NCBI RefSeq assembly: GCF_002964575.1
Contig: NZ_POQQ01000063.1
Coordinates: 1 to 38,067 of the forward strand
Origin: Streptococcus suis
GTDB taxonomy: Bacteria; Bacillota; Bacilli; Lactobacillales; Streptococcaceae
DNA length: 38,067 nucleotides
Direction of reading: 5' to 3'
The translations under genes and the position numbers were made by a program. Position 1 is the first letter of the stretch; each line of letters starts with the position of its first letter. Positions 15,087 to 23,041 of the stretch are shown in pieces. A model generated the notes under the pieces. The model did not search any database. It was not told the DNA's origin and worked only from the letters and a program-made list of their open reading frames with translations.

Positions 15087-16820
15087 ATGACAGAAATGCT
15101 TAAAGGAATTGCAGCATCTGATGGTGTTGCCGTTGCTAAGGCATATCTACTCGTTCAACCAGATTTGTCCTTCGAAACTGTTACAGTTGAAGATACAAAT
15201 GCAGAAGAGGCTCGTTTGGATGCTGCTCTTGCAGCCTCTCAAAACGAGCTTTCTGTTATTCGTGAGAATGCAGTAGCTAGCCTTGGTGAAGAAGCCGCAG
15301 CCGTATTTGATGCACACTTGATGGTTCTTGCTGACCCAGAAATGATTGGTCAGATTAAGGAAACCATCCGTGCTAAGAAAACAAATGCTGAAACAGGTTT
15401 GAAAGAAGTAACGGATATGTTTATCGCTATCTTCGAAGGTATGGAAGATAACCCATACATGCAAGAGCGTGCAGCAGATATCCGCGACGTTGCCAAACGT
15501 GTCTTAGCTCACTTGCTTGGTGTTCGTTTGCCAAACCCAGCGACAATCGATGAAGAGTCTATCGTTATCGCACACGACTTGACACCTTCAGATACAGCCC
15601 AGTTGAACAAGCAGTTTGTAAAAGCTTTTGTAACCAACATCGGCGGACGTACAAGCCACTCTGCTATCATGGCTCGTACACTTGAGATTGCTGCTGTATT
15701 AGGTACAAATAACATTACAGAAATCGTTAAAGATGGTGATGTCCTCGCTGTTAACGGTATCACAGGTGAAGTTGTTATTAACCCATCTGAAGAAGTGATT
15801 GCAACATTTAAAGCGGCTGGTGAAGCTTATGCTAAACAAAAAGCTGAATGGGCTCTTCTCAAAGATGCTCAAACAGTGACAGCTGATGGCAAACACTTTG
15901 AATTGGCAGCCAACATCGGTACACCAAAAGACGTTGAAGGTGTAAACGATAACGGTGCCGAAGCAGTTGGTCTTTACCGTACAGAGTTCTTGTACATGGA
16001 CTCACAAGACTTCCCAACTGAAGATGAGCAATACGAAGCTTACAAGGCTGTTCTTGAAGGCATGAATGGCAAGCCGGTTGTGGTTCGTACAATGGACATC
16101 GGTGGTGATAAGGAACTTCCTTACTTCGACCTTCCACACGAAATGAACCCATTCCTTGGTTTCCGTGCCCTTCGTATCTCTATCTCTGAGACTGGTAACC
16201 AAATGTTCCGTACTCAGTTGCGTGCCCTTCTTCGTTCATCAGTTCATGGTAAACTTCGTATCATGTTCCCAATGGTTGCTTTGTTGACAGAGTTCCGCGC
16301 AGCAAAAGCAATCCTTGAAGAAGAAAAAGCGAACTTGTTGGCAGAAGGTGTTGCAGTTGCGGATGATATCCAAGTTGGTATCATGATTGAAATCCCTGCA
16401 GCAGCAATGATTGCAGACCAATTTGCTAAAGAAGTTGACTTCTTCTCAATTGGTACAAACGACCTTATCCAGTACACTATGGCAGCAGACCGTATGAACG
16501 AACAAGTTTCATACCTCTACCAACCATATAACCCATCTATCCTTCGCTTGATTAACAACGTTATCAAGGCTGCACACGCAGAAGGCAAGTGGGCTGGTAT
16601 GTGTGGTGAGATGGCTGGTGACCAACAAGCTGTTCCACTTCTTGTCGGAATGGGCTTGGATGAGTTCTCTATGAGTGCAACTTCTGTCCTTCGTACACGT
16701 AGCCTCATGAAGACACTTGATACAGCTAAGATGGAAGAATATGCTCACCGTGCCTTGACAGAATGTGCTACGGCAGAAGAAGTTCTTGAACTTCAAAAAG
16801 AGTATGTTGATTTCAACTAA
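15087..16820 (+). CDS. ptsI: PTS Enzyme I (phosphoenolpyruvate-protein phosphotransferase)
   Basis: Enzyme I takes phosphate from PEP and passes it to HPr, starting all PTS sugar uptake. The protein is 577 residues, as in other streptococci, when started at ATG 15087 ([16 protein letters not shown]). An upstream in-frame start within ptsH is rejected. The active histidine, H191, is in [12 protein letters not shown]. The C-terminal PEP-binding barrel shows the segments [46 protein letters not shown] and GMCGEMAGD. It is co-transcribed with ptsH and followed by a terminator. Confidence 0.98.
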   Translation: MTEMLKGIAASDGVAVAKAYLLVQPDLSFETVTVEDTNAEEARLDAALAASQNELSVIRENAVASLGEEAAAVFDAHLMVLADPEMIGQIKETIRAKKTNAETGLKEVTDMFIAIFEGMEDNPYMQERAADIRDVAKRVLAHLLGVRLPNPATIDEESIVIAHDLTPSDTAQLNKQFVKAFVTNIGGRTSHSAIMARTLEIAAVLGTNNITEIVKDGDVLAVNGITGEVVINPSEEVIATFKAAGEAYAKQKAEWALLKDAQTVTADGKHFELAANIGTPKDVEGVNDNGAEAVGLYRTEFLYMDSQDFPTEDEQYEAYKAVLEGMNGKPVVVRTMDIGGDKELPYFDLPHEMNPFLGFRALRISISETGNQMFRTQLRALLRSSVHGKLRIMFPMVALLTEFRAAKAILEEEKANLLAEGVAVADDIQVGIMIEIPAAAMIADQFAKEVDFFSIGTNDLIQYTMAADRMNEQVSYLYQPYNPSILRLINNVIKAAHAEGKWAGMCGEMAGDQQAVPLLVGMGLDEFSMSATSVLRTRSLMKTLDTAKMEEYAHRALTECATAEEVLELQKEYVDFN

Positions 16821-16833
16821 TAGATAAAAAGGG

Positions 16834-16865
16834 AAAACAAGGGGAGAAATATCCTTGTTTTTTTC
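16834..16865 (+). terminator. terminator of ptsHI
   Basis: AAAACAAGG (16834-16842) pairs with CCTTGTTTT (16853-16861), followed by further T residues. Confidence 0.88.
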
Positions 16866-16867
16866 TA

Positions 16868-16901
16868 TAAAAAAATAGACTTGCCTCGGCAAGTCTATTT
16901 T
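16868..16901 (-). terminator. terminator of the DUF1846 gene
   Basis: The stem has arms AATAGACTTGC and GCAAGTCTATT around CTCG (16874-16899). On the minus strand it is followed by a T-run, a few bases after the stop codon at 16906. Confidence 0.85.
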
Positions 16902-16905
16902 GTGC

Positions 16906-18393
16906 TTAGTTCTTCTGATAAAACTTGTTGTGTTGGTAGATAGGATCAAAGGTTAGATTGATACCTAGTTTACGGAGGACGCTCTTGTCTTCGTCAGATA
17001 AAATGACTGTTGAGTGAGCTTCGCTACCATTTAATTGGCCTAATTCTTTCATGGCACGTGCAGCAAGAGGGCTGTCTTGTGCGGTGATAGCAAGGGCGTT
17101 AAGGATTTCACTTGCATCTAAACGAGTATTATTTTTATCCAAATAATCTGACTTCAATTCTTGGATTGGGCGGATGTAGTTTGGTTCGATTAAGAGGGTT
17201 TCATCTTCGATTGCCGCAATTTGTTTGATGGCGTTTAAGAGGACAGTTGCAGTTGGTTTGAGGAGGTCGGATGTCTTACCTGTTACCATCTCTCCATTTG
17301 GCAACTGAATAGCTAGGGCAGGGCTGGCTGTCAGCTCTGCTTTTTCGCGCGCAGAGATAACAACCTTACGATCGGCTGGTGTTACACCGACTTCATTCAT
17401 GAGGAGTTCAATCTTCTTGACTGCTTGCTCACTCACCCGCTCTGCCTTGAAATCAACCAAAGTCTGGTAGTAGCGGCGGATGATTTCTTGCTTGGATGCT
17501 TCGATAGCCGCTTCCTCGTCCACGATGGAATAGCCCACCATGTTAACGCCCATGTCTGTCGGTGAGGCGTATGGCGATTTGTTCAAAATACGTTCAAAGG
17601 TACGGTTGAGGACAGGGAAGACCTCGATGTCACGGTTGTAATTGACCGCAGTTTTGCCGTAGGTTTGCAGGTGGAAGGGGTCGATCATGTTAAGGTCATC
17701 CAAGTCAGCAGTGGCTGCTTCGTAAGCCAAGTTGACTGGGTGGTGGAGTGGCAAGTTCCACACTGGGAAGGTTTCAAACTTGGCATAGCCAGATGTTACC
17801 CCGTTTAGCTGGTCATGGTAGAGCTGGGAAATGCAGGTGGCTAATTTGCCTGAACCAGGTCCAGGTGCGGTGACAACGACGAGGTTGCGACTAGTTTCAA
17901 TGTAGTCATTTTTGCCCATACCTTCTGGTGAGATGATGTGGTCAATATCAGAAGGATAGCCCTTGATTGGGTAGTGGAGATAGGACTTGATACCATGTTT
18001 TTCTAACTGCTTGCGGAAGGCATCTGCGGCTGGTTGGTTGCGGTATTGGGTAATGACCACTGAACCGACATAAATATCAATATCATTAAAGGTGTCAATC
18101 AAGCGAAAGACTTCTTGGTCATAAGAAATACCCAGGTCACCACGCGCCTTAGAATGTTCGATATTGCTGGCATTGATGGCGATGACAATTTCTACTTGGT
18201 CTTTCAACTCTTGGAGGAGTTTGATTTTGTTATCTGGTTCATAGCCAGGTAAAACACGAGCTGCGTGGAAATCTTCCAGCATTTTTCCGCCAAATTCCAT
18301 ATAGAGCTTGCCTTCAAACTGAGCAATTCGTTCTAAAATATGGTCACGTTGCAAATTCAAATATTTATTTGAATCAAATGCGATGTTCTTCAT
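16906..18393 (-). CDS. DUF1846 family protein
   Basis: The 495-residue soluble protein belongs to the DUF1846 family by its overall sequence (opening [20 protein letters not shown], then [18 protein letters not shown]) and by length. A glycine-rich, nucleotide-binding-like segment [20 protein letters not shown] is visible about 150 residues in. The enzymatic role is not established. The start at 18393 follows TTGGAGG; the longer frame reaching 18519 is rejected because it would translate through a promoter and terminator. It is a single-gene unit with its own promoter, a leader with two hairpins, and a terminator. Confidence 0.88.
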   Translation of the reverse strand: MKNIAFDSNKYLNLQRDHILERIAQFEGKLYMEFGGKMLEDFHAARVLPGYEPDNKIKLLQELKDQVEIVIAINASNIEHSKARGDLGISYDQEVFRLIDTFNDIDIYVGSVVITQYRNQPAADAFRKQLEKHGIKSYLHYPIKGYPSDIDHIISPEGMGKNDYIETSRNLVVVTAPGPGSGKLATCISQLYHDQLNGVTSGYAKFETFPVWNLPLHHPVNLAYEAATADLDDLNMIDPFHLQTYGKTAVNYNRDIEVFPVLNRTFERILNKSPYASPTDMGVNMVGYSIVDEEAAIEASKQEIIRRYYQTLVDFKAERVSEQAVKKIELLMNEVGVTPADRKVVISAREKAELTASPALAIQLPNGEMVTGKTSDLLKPTATVLLNAIKQIAAIEDETLLIEPNYIRPIQELKSDYLDKNNTRLDASEILNALAITAQDSPLAARAMKELGQLNGSEAHSTVILSDEDKSVLRKLGINLTFDPIYQHNKFYQKN

Positions 18394-18492
18394 CCAATAA
18401 GTCCTCCAAATGTGTAATGTTCTCTGGGAAAAACAAAAATAGCTCCCTAAAAATAGGGAGCTTTTTCTCCGACCTCTCAAAAGAGGTGCCCG
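18394..18492 (-). promoter_or_regulatory. attenuator-like leader RNA of the DUF1846 gene
   Basis: Between the promoter and the ribosome site, the minus-strand RNA would form hairpin 1, a 6-bp stem ACCTCT/AGAGGT (18472-18487), then hairpin 2, a 9-bp stem AGCTCCCTA/TAGGGAGCT (18441-18462), followed by ATTTTTGTTTTT. Hairpin 2 has every feature of an intrinsic terminator but lies inside the leader, about 48 bases before the ATG. This arrangement suggests transcription attenuation. No known riboswitch class was recognised. Confidence 0.7.
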
Positions 18493-18498
18493 AACAAT

Positions 18499-18527
18499 AC
18501 TATAACAAACTGTGCTCATATTGTCAA
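18499..18527 (-). promoter_or_regulatory. sigma-A promoter of the DUF1846 gene
   Basis: On the minus strand the -35 TTGACA (18522-18527) and -10 TATAGT (18499-18504) are 17 bases apart. Confidence 0.85.
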
Positions 18528-18555
18528 GAAAAAGCCAGATAGAAGAAAAATTAAA

Positions 18556-18644
18556 TAAACATTTAAAAAATGTTTAATATTTATAAAATTAAGTATTGAC
18601 TTTATTGAAATAAATTGTAAAATAACATTAAACAAATATTTAAT
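18556..18644 (+). promoter_or_regulatory. promoter and two palindromic operators of the MFS/ArsR operon
   Basis: The -35 TTGACT (18596-18601) and -10 TAAAAT (18618-18623) are 16 bases apart. Upstream lies the inverted repeat TAAACATT-N5-AATGTTTA (18556-18576); downstream of the -10 lies ATTAAA-N6-TTTAAT (18627-18644). The sites share the AT-rich 'TAAACA' half and flank the promoter. They fit a dimeric winged-helix repressor such as the ArsR-type protein encoded second in the operon (inference). Confidence 0.7.
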
Positions 18645-18664
18645 TGAAGTTTAAGGAGATGTTT

Positions 18665-19960
18665 ATGAAAAAACTAATCAACAATACATTATTCCTATCT
18701 AGCTTTGTGGCAGACTTGATTTCCAACTTTGGAGACACGCTTTACTACCTAGCTTTGATGAACTATGTCCTGTTTCTACCAGATACCAAGTTTGCCTTGG
18801 CTATGATTACGGCTTCTGAAACCCTGCCGATTTTGGCTGGTCTCTTTATCGGGATTTGGGCAGACAAGACGAAAAATAAATTGGATACCATTCTTGCAAC
18901 CCTGCTAGTTCGTGTCGGCTTGTATGCCCTTGTTGGTCTCTTAATGGGCTTTGCTCCAGCCCTTTGGATTGTAGCGGTGGTTTGTGTGGTCAATTTCCTA
19001 TCTGACTTGGCTGGGCAGTATGAAAATGGTCTGTATCTGCCTGTTAGCCTGCGGGTTGTGGCAGCAGAGGATCGTGAAACAGCCATGGCCTTCAAAATGA
19101 CAGTCAAATCACTCTTGCAAATTGCCTTTCAAGCTAGCGGTGCCATCCTGATTGGTTTTATGTCCTATCAACAACTTGCCTTCTTCAATGCAGGGACCTT
19201 CTTGGTGGGCTTTGTGATTATGGGAGTTTTGCGCCCAGCATTTGCTAAATTGCTGAAAGAAAATCCTATCCAGCAGGCCGAGCAAGTAGAAACTGAAGCT
19301 GGGATTGTCAAAGGAATTGGTCAGAGTATCAAAGAATCTTACCAAGCTGTCCAGAATATTCCCGTTCTAAAAGCTTCAATCATCACCATTGCTAGCTTGA
19401 ATGCCATCTTTACAGCTCTCTCTCCCTTGGTGGTTTTAAATATGAAGGAGTTTTCAGATTTTGTAATTGTCAATGCGGGGACAACAGTGGCTTTGATTTC
19501 CATTCTCTTTTCAGTTGGTAGTATTTTGGGTTCAAGTTTGGGTATGGCAGCCTTTAAAAATGTCAGCCTACTCAACCTGCTCAAGTTTTCGACTCTTATG
19601 CCTGTCTTACTTTTTTTAGGGATTTTTCTTCACAATATCTACATGGTGCTAGCTGTTCTCTTTGTAACGGCAATGACACTGGGAATTTTCAATCCCAAAA
19701 TGGGTGCTCTGGTTATGAATGAATTGCCAGAGGATAAATTAGCAACCGTTGGCGGAGGTATCGACGCCTTCTGTCAGATTGGTATGGTAGCAGGTCAAGC
19801 CTTGGTGTCATTGATGGTAATGTTCCTGTCTCCGACAAGTATTTCCCTTATCTTCCTCTTGCTTTCTGTAGGGTTGTTGGGCTATACTGTTATTAAACCA
19901 AAAAAGAGTTCGTTCAAGTTTAGAAAGAAGCAATATGAAATTAGATTACCGAGATTATAG
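18665..19960 (+). CDS. MFS family transporter (probable efflux permease)
   Basis: The 431-residue protein has about 10-12 membrane segments and an MFS-style loop 2-3 motif (GIWADKTKNKLDTILATLLVR). The general layout suits the MFS_1 efflux type (macrolide/MefA-like) rather than a sugar symporter, but the substrate cannot be told. ATG at 18665 fits AAGGAG at 18653-18658; an upstream TTG and an ATG at 18659 are too early for that site. Its 3' end overlaps the ArsR-like gene by 26 bases, so the two are co-expressed. The ligand sensed by that regulator may be exported by this pump (inference). Confidence 0.88.
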   Translation: MKKLINNTLFLSSFVADLISNFGDTLYYLALMNYVLFLPDTKFALAMITASETLPILAGLFIGIWADKTKNKLDTILATLLVRVGLYALVGLLMGFAPALWIVAVVCVVNFLSDLAGQYENGLYLPVSLRVVAAEDRETAMAFKMTVKSLLQIAFQASGAILIGFMSYQQLAFFNAGTFLVGFVIMGVLRPAFAKLLKENPIQQAEQVETEAGIVKGIGQSIKESYQAVQNIPVLKASIITIASLNAIFTALSPLVVLNMKEFSDFVIVNAGTTVALISILFSVGSILGSSLGMAAFKNVSLLNLLKFSTLMPVLLFLGIFLHNIYMVLAVLFVTAMTLGIFNPKMGALVMNELPEDKLATVGGGIDAFCQIGMVAGQALVSLMVMFLSPTSISLIFLLLSVGLLGYTVIKPKKSSFKFRKKQYEIRLPRL

Positions 19961-20975
19961 AAGTGAGATTGTCGAAAAGTTCTTTATTCCCTTGATTGTT
20001 AGGGAACGTGACGAGCCGTTTGAGGCGGATTTGTCACAGAAAGAAAAAGACATTCTCAAAGATGCCTTGGACATTCGTGATGAGATTGAAGAAAAGTTGG
20101 CAGATTTTCGTCAGGAAGTCAACGAGGTCTTTGTTTGGGGGCATATCTTTAACATTTTGCATAGTCTTTATTTCTATCTTTTGAATGATGGACAGGATCC
20201 AAAGACGGTTGAAGAAGCCGGTCAAATGATTTTAAAACTGTCTCAAGAAGAAATAGAAGAGGCTATGCGGACTATGTTGGCATCAGAAAATGAAGGTCAT
20301 CGCGAGAAGGACCTCAGCCTCATGGAACTCTTGGAAAAAACGGATAAAAAGCCAGTAGATAAGTGGTACTGGTCACTGGCTATTCGCAATCCTTTGGAAA
20401 CTGTTGAGCGGTCTGTCGCTCTCTTGGACAAGATGCTTCCAATCTACCAGCCCTACTTTGAGCAGGCAAGGGCGGAGCGTGAAGCCTTTGCTCAGGAATT
20501 TGACATTGAAAAACTCTATCGAGACTCCAAACAGTTGTCCATGACGGGATTGGATACTTTAGGAGTTGAAACTGCTCAATTCTTTGTGCTTAGTCCGTGG
20601 AATTATTGGTTTGCCTATTACGGCAATGAGCAGTTTGACACTATGAAGGTTGCTTTGCTGGCTTCCTGTCGAATTGACCAGATTATGCTCTCAAATGATG
20701 AGCTAGATCTGGATGATTTGACAAGGGCTCTCAAGGTCATTAGCGATAGTACGCGCTATCAGGTCTTGGTGGAGTTGACCAAGCCCCATGCCAAGAGCAA
20801 GGATATTGCAGAGCGACTGGCTATTACAGGGGCAGCGGTATCTTTCCACACCCAAAAGCTGATTAACGGTGACCTGCTTCTCTTTAATGCCAAAGATAAG
20901 AATATCAAATACAGTGTTAATCGCGACCTGCTCCAACAGGTGATTGACAAGTTGAAAGAGGATTTTGATTTGTAA
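19935..20975 (+). CDS. ArsR-type winged-helix regulator with a long N-terminal domain
   Basis: The 346-residue protein ends in a typical ArsR helix-turn-helix (about residues 255-340: LTRALKVISDSTRYQVLVEL, then SKDIAERLAITGAAVSFHTQKLIN). The N-terminal ~240 residues are acidic and helical, without recognised metal-binding CxC motifs, and may bind a non-metal ligand. This is much longer than classical ~100-residue ArsR repressors. The gene overlaps the MFS transporter, and palindromes flank the shared promoter, so self-regulation of the pump operon is likely. A strong terminator follows. Confidence 0.85.
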   Translation: MKLDYRDYRSEIVEKFFIPLIVRERDEPFEADLSQKEKDILKDALDIRDEIEEKLADFRQEVNEVFVWGHIFNILHSLYFYLLNDGQDPKTVEEAGQMILKLSQEEIEEAMRTMLASENEGHREKDLSLMELLEKTDKKPVDKWYWSLAIRNPLETVERSVALLDKMLPIYQPYFEQARAEREAFAQEFDIEKLYRDSKQLSMTGLDTLGVETAQFFVLSPWNYWFAYYGNEQFDTMKVALLASCRIDQIMLSNDELDLDDLTRALKVISDSTRYQVLVELTKPHAKSKDIAERLAITGAAVSFHTQKLINGDLLLFNAKDKNIKYSVNRDLLQQVIDKLKEDFDL

Positions 20976-20980
20976 AAAAG

Positions 20981-21010
20981 CCTTGTAAGTTAGATCTTAC
21001 AAGGTTCTTT
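20981..21010 (+). terminator. terminator after the ArsR-like gene
   Basis: CCTTGTAAG (20981-20989) pairs with CTTACAAGG (20996-21004), followed by TTCTTTT. Confidence 0.85.
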
Positions 21011-21016
21011 TGTGCT

Positions 21017-21180
21017 TATACTCTTCGAAAATCAAAATCAGACGTTGTTGACTTGATTTGATGAACTTCAGTTCTATCCGCATCTTACGGTCACGAACCA
21101 AGTTCGTCTAATTTCCGACCTCCAACAGTCTATTCCCAGACTGTTGGAGCTAGTCTGTTTTTGATTTTCATTGAGTATTA
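21017..21180 (-). repeat. BOX-like repeat, boxA end overlapping the acyltransferase gene
   Basis: Read on the minus strand it starts AATACTCAATGAAAATCAAA, the boxA-type end known from pneumococcal BOX elements, and finishes with GATTTTCGAAGAGTATA, the boxC-type end. Between them are an 11-12-bp hairpin CTCCAACAGTCT/AGACTGTTGGAG (21119-21149), a small hairpin CGAAC/GTTCG, and the short palindrome GAACTTCAGTTC. A second, shorter copy lies at 33208-33312. The boxA end holds the last codons and the TGA of the minus-strand acyltransferase gene. Confidence 0.85.
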
Positions 21181-22157
21181 ATGATGAACCAGCTGAGCAG
21201 TTGGCAAGTGATGATGGTGATGAAGAAAACCAGCCAGCCCTGCTGTATGTTGGTCAGGGCACTAGTTTCTAGGAAGAAAAAGCTGATTTCGACTGGGATA
21301 ACATGGATAAAATAATAATAGCTGGCGTATTCTTTGAGAAATTGGAATTTTTTCTGGCGGAAGAGGTCTGTTGTTAGGGTCCAGGCGACTAGATAGGCTG
21401 TGAATGGAATCAGGCTAAATAGAAAGTTCTTGTCGTAGCCCTGGTTGAGATAGATGATAGTGGCTTCAAAGGCTAAAAGAGCTATGCAGACAAGTAGTTT
21501 GGTCTTTTGTCGGTATTGGAAAATGGGTTGATTGAGTTTGTCGGCTAGGTAACAGCCTGTCAGGACAAAAATTGGTGCGTAGAAGAGGCCGTTGCGGCTG
21601 GTGAAAAAGAAGGTTTTGTAGCTGTCAAATGCGGTCAAAAAGACCGATTCTGCCAGGTAGGAGGAGTAGGTTTCGACTGAGCCTAGGAGATAGAGGAGAC
21701 AGGCTAGACAAGCTGTGATGCGCCAGCCCCATTTCTCCAAGGAAAAATGGACGAGGACAAGGCCAAGCAAGAAGGCGGGCATGTACCAGAGTTGGTAGCT
21801 GGTGCCGGTGTAGGTCAGTCCGACTAGGAGTGCGAGGGGGTAGTAGGAGAGGGGGATTTCTTGGAGTGTTAGGTAGATGAGGTAGAAAGGCAGGTAGAGG
21901 GCGGACCAGGTCAGGTATTGTTTGATGTAGCGAATAAGATATTGTTTGGAGAGGCTGGGGTAGTTGCGTCGGAGGAAGAAGCTGGCGGTGACCATAAAGT
22001 AGGGGACGACCATGCGGCTAAAGATGGATTTTTGGATGAAGTGGAGCGGGTCTGCTTCAAATAACCTGCGGCAATGGAGGGCGATGACTAAAATAGCTCC
22101 GATGAACTGGATGAGGGAGAGTAGTGAGGTATTGAATGGTTTTGGTTTATTGTGCAT
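21168..22157 (-). CDS. acyltransferase family 3 membrane protein (OafA/YrhL-like)
   Basis: The 329-residue protein has about ten membrane segments, with the start pattern SLIQFIGAILVIALHCRRLF and VVPYFMVTASFFLRRN typical of acyltransferase_3 proteins that O-acylate surface glycans. H27 lies in the usual R/H catalytic zone near the end of helix 1; the substrate is not known. AAGGGAG precedes the ATG. The last residues (about NTQ) and the stop come from the boxA end of the adjacent repeat, so the original C-terminus may have been replaced. GC content seems somewhat higher and polyT-like wording differs from nearby genes, giving a weak hint of transfer. Confidence 0.8.
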   Translation of the reverse strand: MHNKPKPFNTSLLSLIQFIGAILVIALHCRRLFEADPLHFIQKSIFSRMVVPYFMVTASFFLRRNYPSLSKQYLIRYIKQYLTWSALYLPFYLIYLTLQEIPLSYYPLALLVGLTYTGTSYQLWYMPAFLLGLVLVHFSLEKWGWRITACLACLLYLLGSVETYSSYLAESVFLTAFDSYKTFFFTSRNGLFYAPIFVLTGCYLADKLNQPIFQYRQKTKLLVCIALLAFEATIIYLNQGYDKNFLFSLIPFTAYLVAWTLTTDLFRQKKFQFLKEYASYYYFIHVIPVEISFFFLETSALTNIQQGWLVFFITIITCQLLSWFIINTQ

Positions 22158-22278
22158 ACTAACTCCCTTCTTTTTTCTTCCATTTTATCGAAAAAGGATG
22201 GATGTGTAAATGTTTGCAAAAATAGGACGTTTGTACTTGTAGAAAGCTAAGCTGACAGGAGAAGTCCAGTGGAAAATG

Positions 22279-22287
22279 TGGTATAAT
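22279..22287 (+). promoter_or_regulatory. extended -10 promoter of rnc-smc
   Basis: TGGTATAAT, hexamer at 22282-22287, lies 62 bases before rnc, in the 192-base spacer divergent to the acyltransferase gene. A good -35 at 17-base spacing is not seen. Confidence 0.6.
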
Positions 22288-22349
22288 GATAGGATGAAGT
22301 GAATTTGAAACTTCTATTTTGTAAGGATTACTCTTTAGAAAGGGGTTAG

Positions 22350-23039
22350 ATGATGAAAGATTTACATAAAAAACTTTTGGCGGATTTTGGGATTGATTTT
22401 TCGGATTTGAATTTGTTGGAAACGGCCTTTACCCATACCTCTTATGCCAATGAGCATCGCCTTCTAAAAATTTCACATAATGAACGCTTGGAATTTTTAG
22501 GAGACGCTGTTCTCCAGTTGATGATTTCCAAGTATCTCTATCAAAAATATCCTGACAGACCAGAGGGGGAAATGTCTAAGTTGCGTTCGACCTTTGTTCG
22601 TGAGGAGTCCTTGGCAGGATTTTCACGTGCCTGTGGTTTCGATCGTTTTCTTCGTCTTGGTAAAGGGGAAGAGAAGTCTGGGGGACGCAATCGCGATACC
22701 ATTTTAGGAGATGCTTTCGAGGCTTTCTTAGGAGCTCTGCTATTGGACAAGGGGGAAAAGACCGTGGAGGAATTTATCCATAAGGTCATGATTCCTCGCT
22801 TGGAAAAAGGGAACTTTGAGCGCGTGACCGACTACAAGACTGCCTTGCAGGAAATTCTGCAGGTCAATGGTGAGATTGCTATTGCTTATCAGGTGGTGGC
22901 TGAATCAGGTCCTGCCCATGATAAGACCTTTGAAGTGGAGGTGTCTGCCGACCAGCGTGTGATTGGTCGTGGCCGTGGTCGCTCAAAGAAATTAGCTGAA
23001 CAAGCCGCCGCAAAAAATGCTGTGGAGGCTAGAGGATAG
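22350..23039 (+). CDS. rnc: ribonuclease III
   Basis: RNase III cuts double-stranded RNA in rRNA processing and mRNA turnover. The 229-residue protein has the family signature [11 protein letters not shown] at residues 44-54, further catalytic acids in [16 protein letters not shown] (residues ~110-125), and a C-terminal dsRNA-binding domain ([11 protein letters not shown] to [11 protein letters not shown]). AAAGGGG lies before tandem ATG codons at 22350/22353; the first is used. smc starts 2 bases after the stop, so translation is probably coupled, as in many streptococci. Confidence 0.97.
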   Translation: MMKDLHKKLLADFGIDFSDLNLLETAFTHTSYANEHRLLKISHNERLEFLGDAVLQLMISKYLYQKYPDRPEGEMSKLRSTFVREESLAGFSRACGFDRFLRLGKGEEKSGGRNRDTILGDAFEAFLGALLLDKGEKTVEEFIHKVMIPRLEKGNFERVTDYKTALQEILQVNGEIAIAYQVVAESGPAHDKTFEVEVSADQRVIGRGRGRSKKLAEQAAAKNAVEARG

Positions 23040-23041
23040 GT

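Noticed and set aside
18485..18500. PurR box (CCGAACAAT) at the DUF1846 promoter
   Set aside because: A single core match without a partner or a purine-related gene is weak evidence.
18394..18519. Longer reading frame for the DUF1846 protein, starting at 18519
   Set aside because: It would translate through the -10, both leader hairpins and the terminator; the TTGGAGG site and family length favour 18393.
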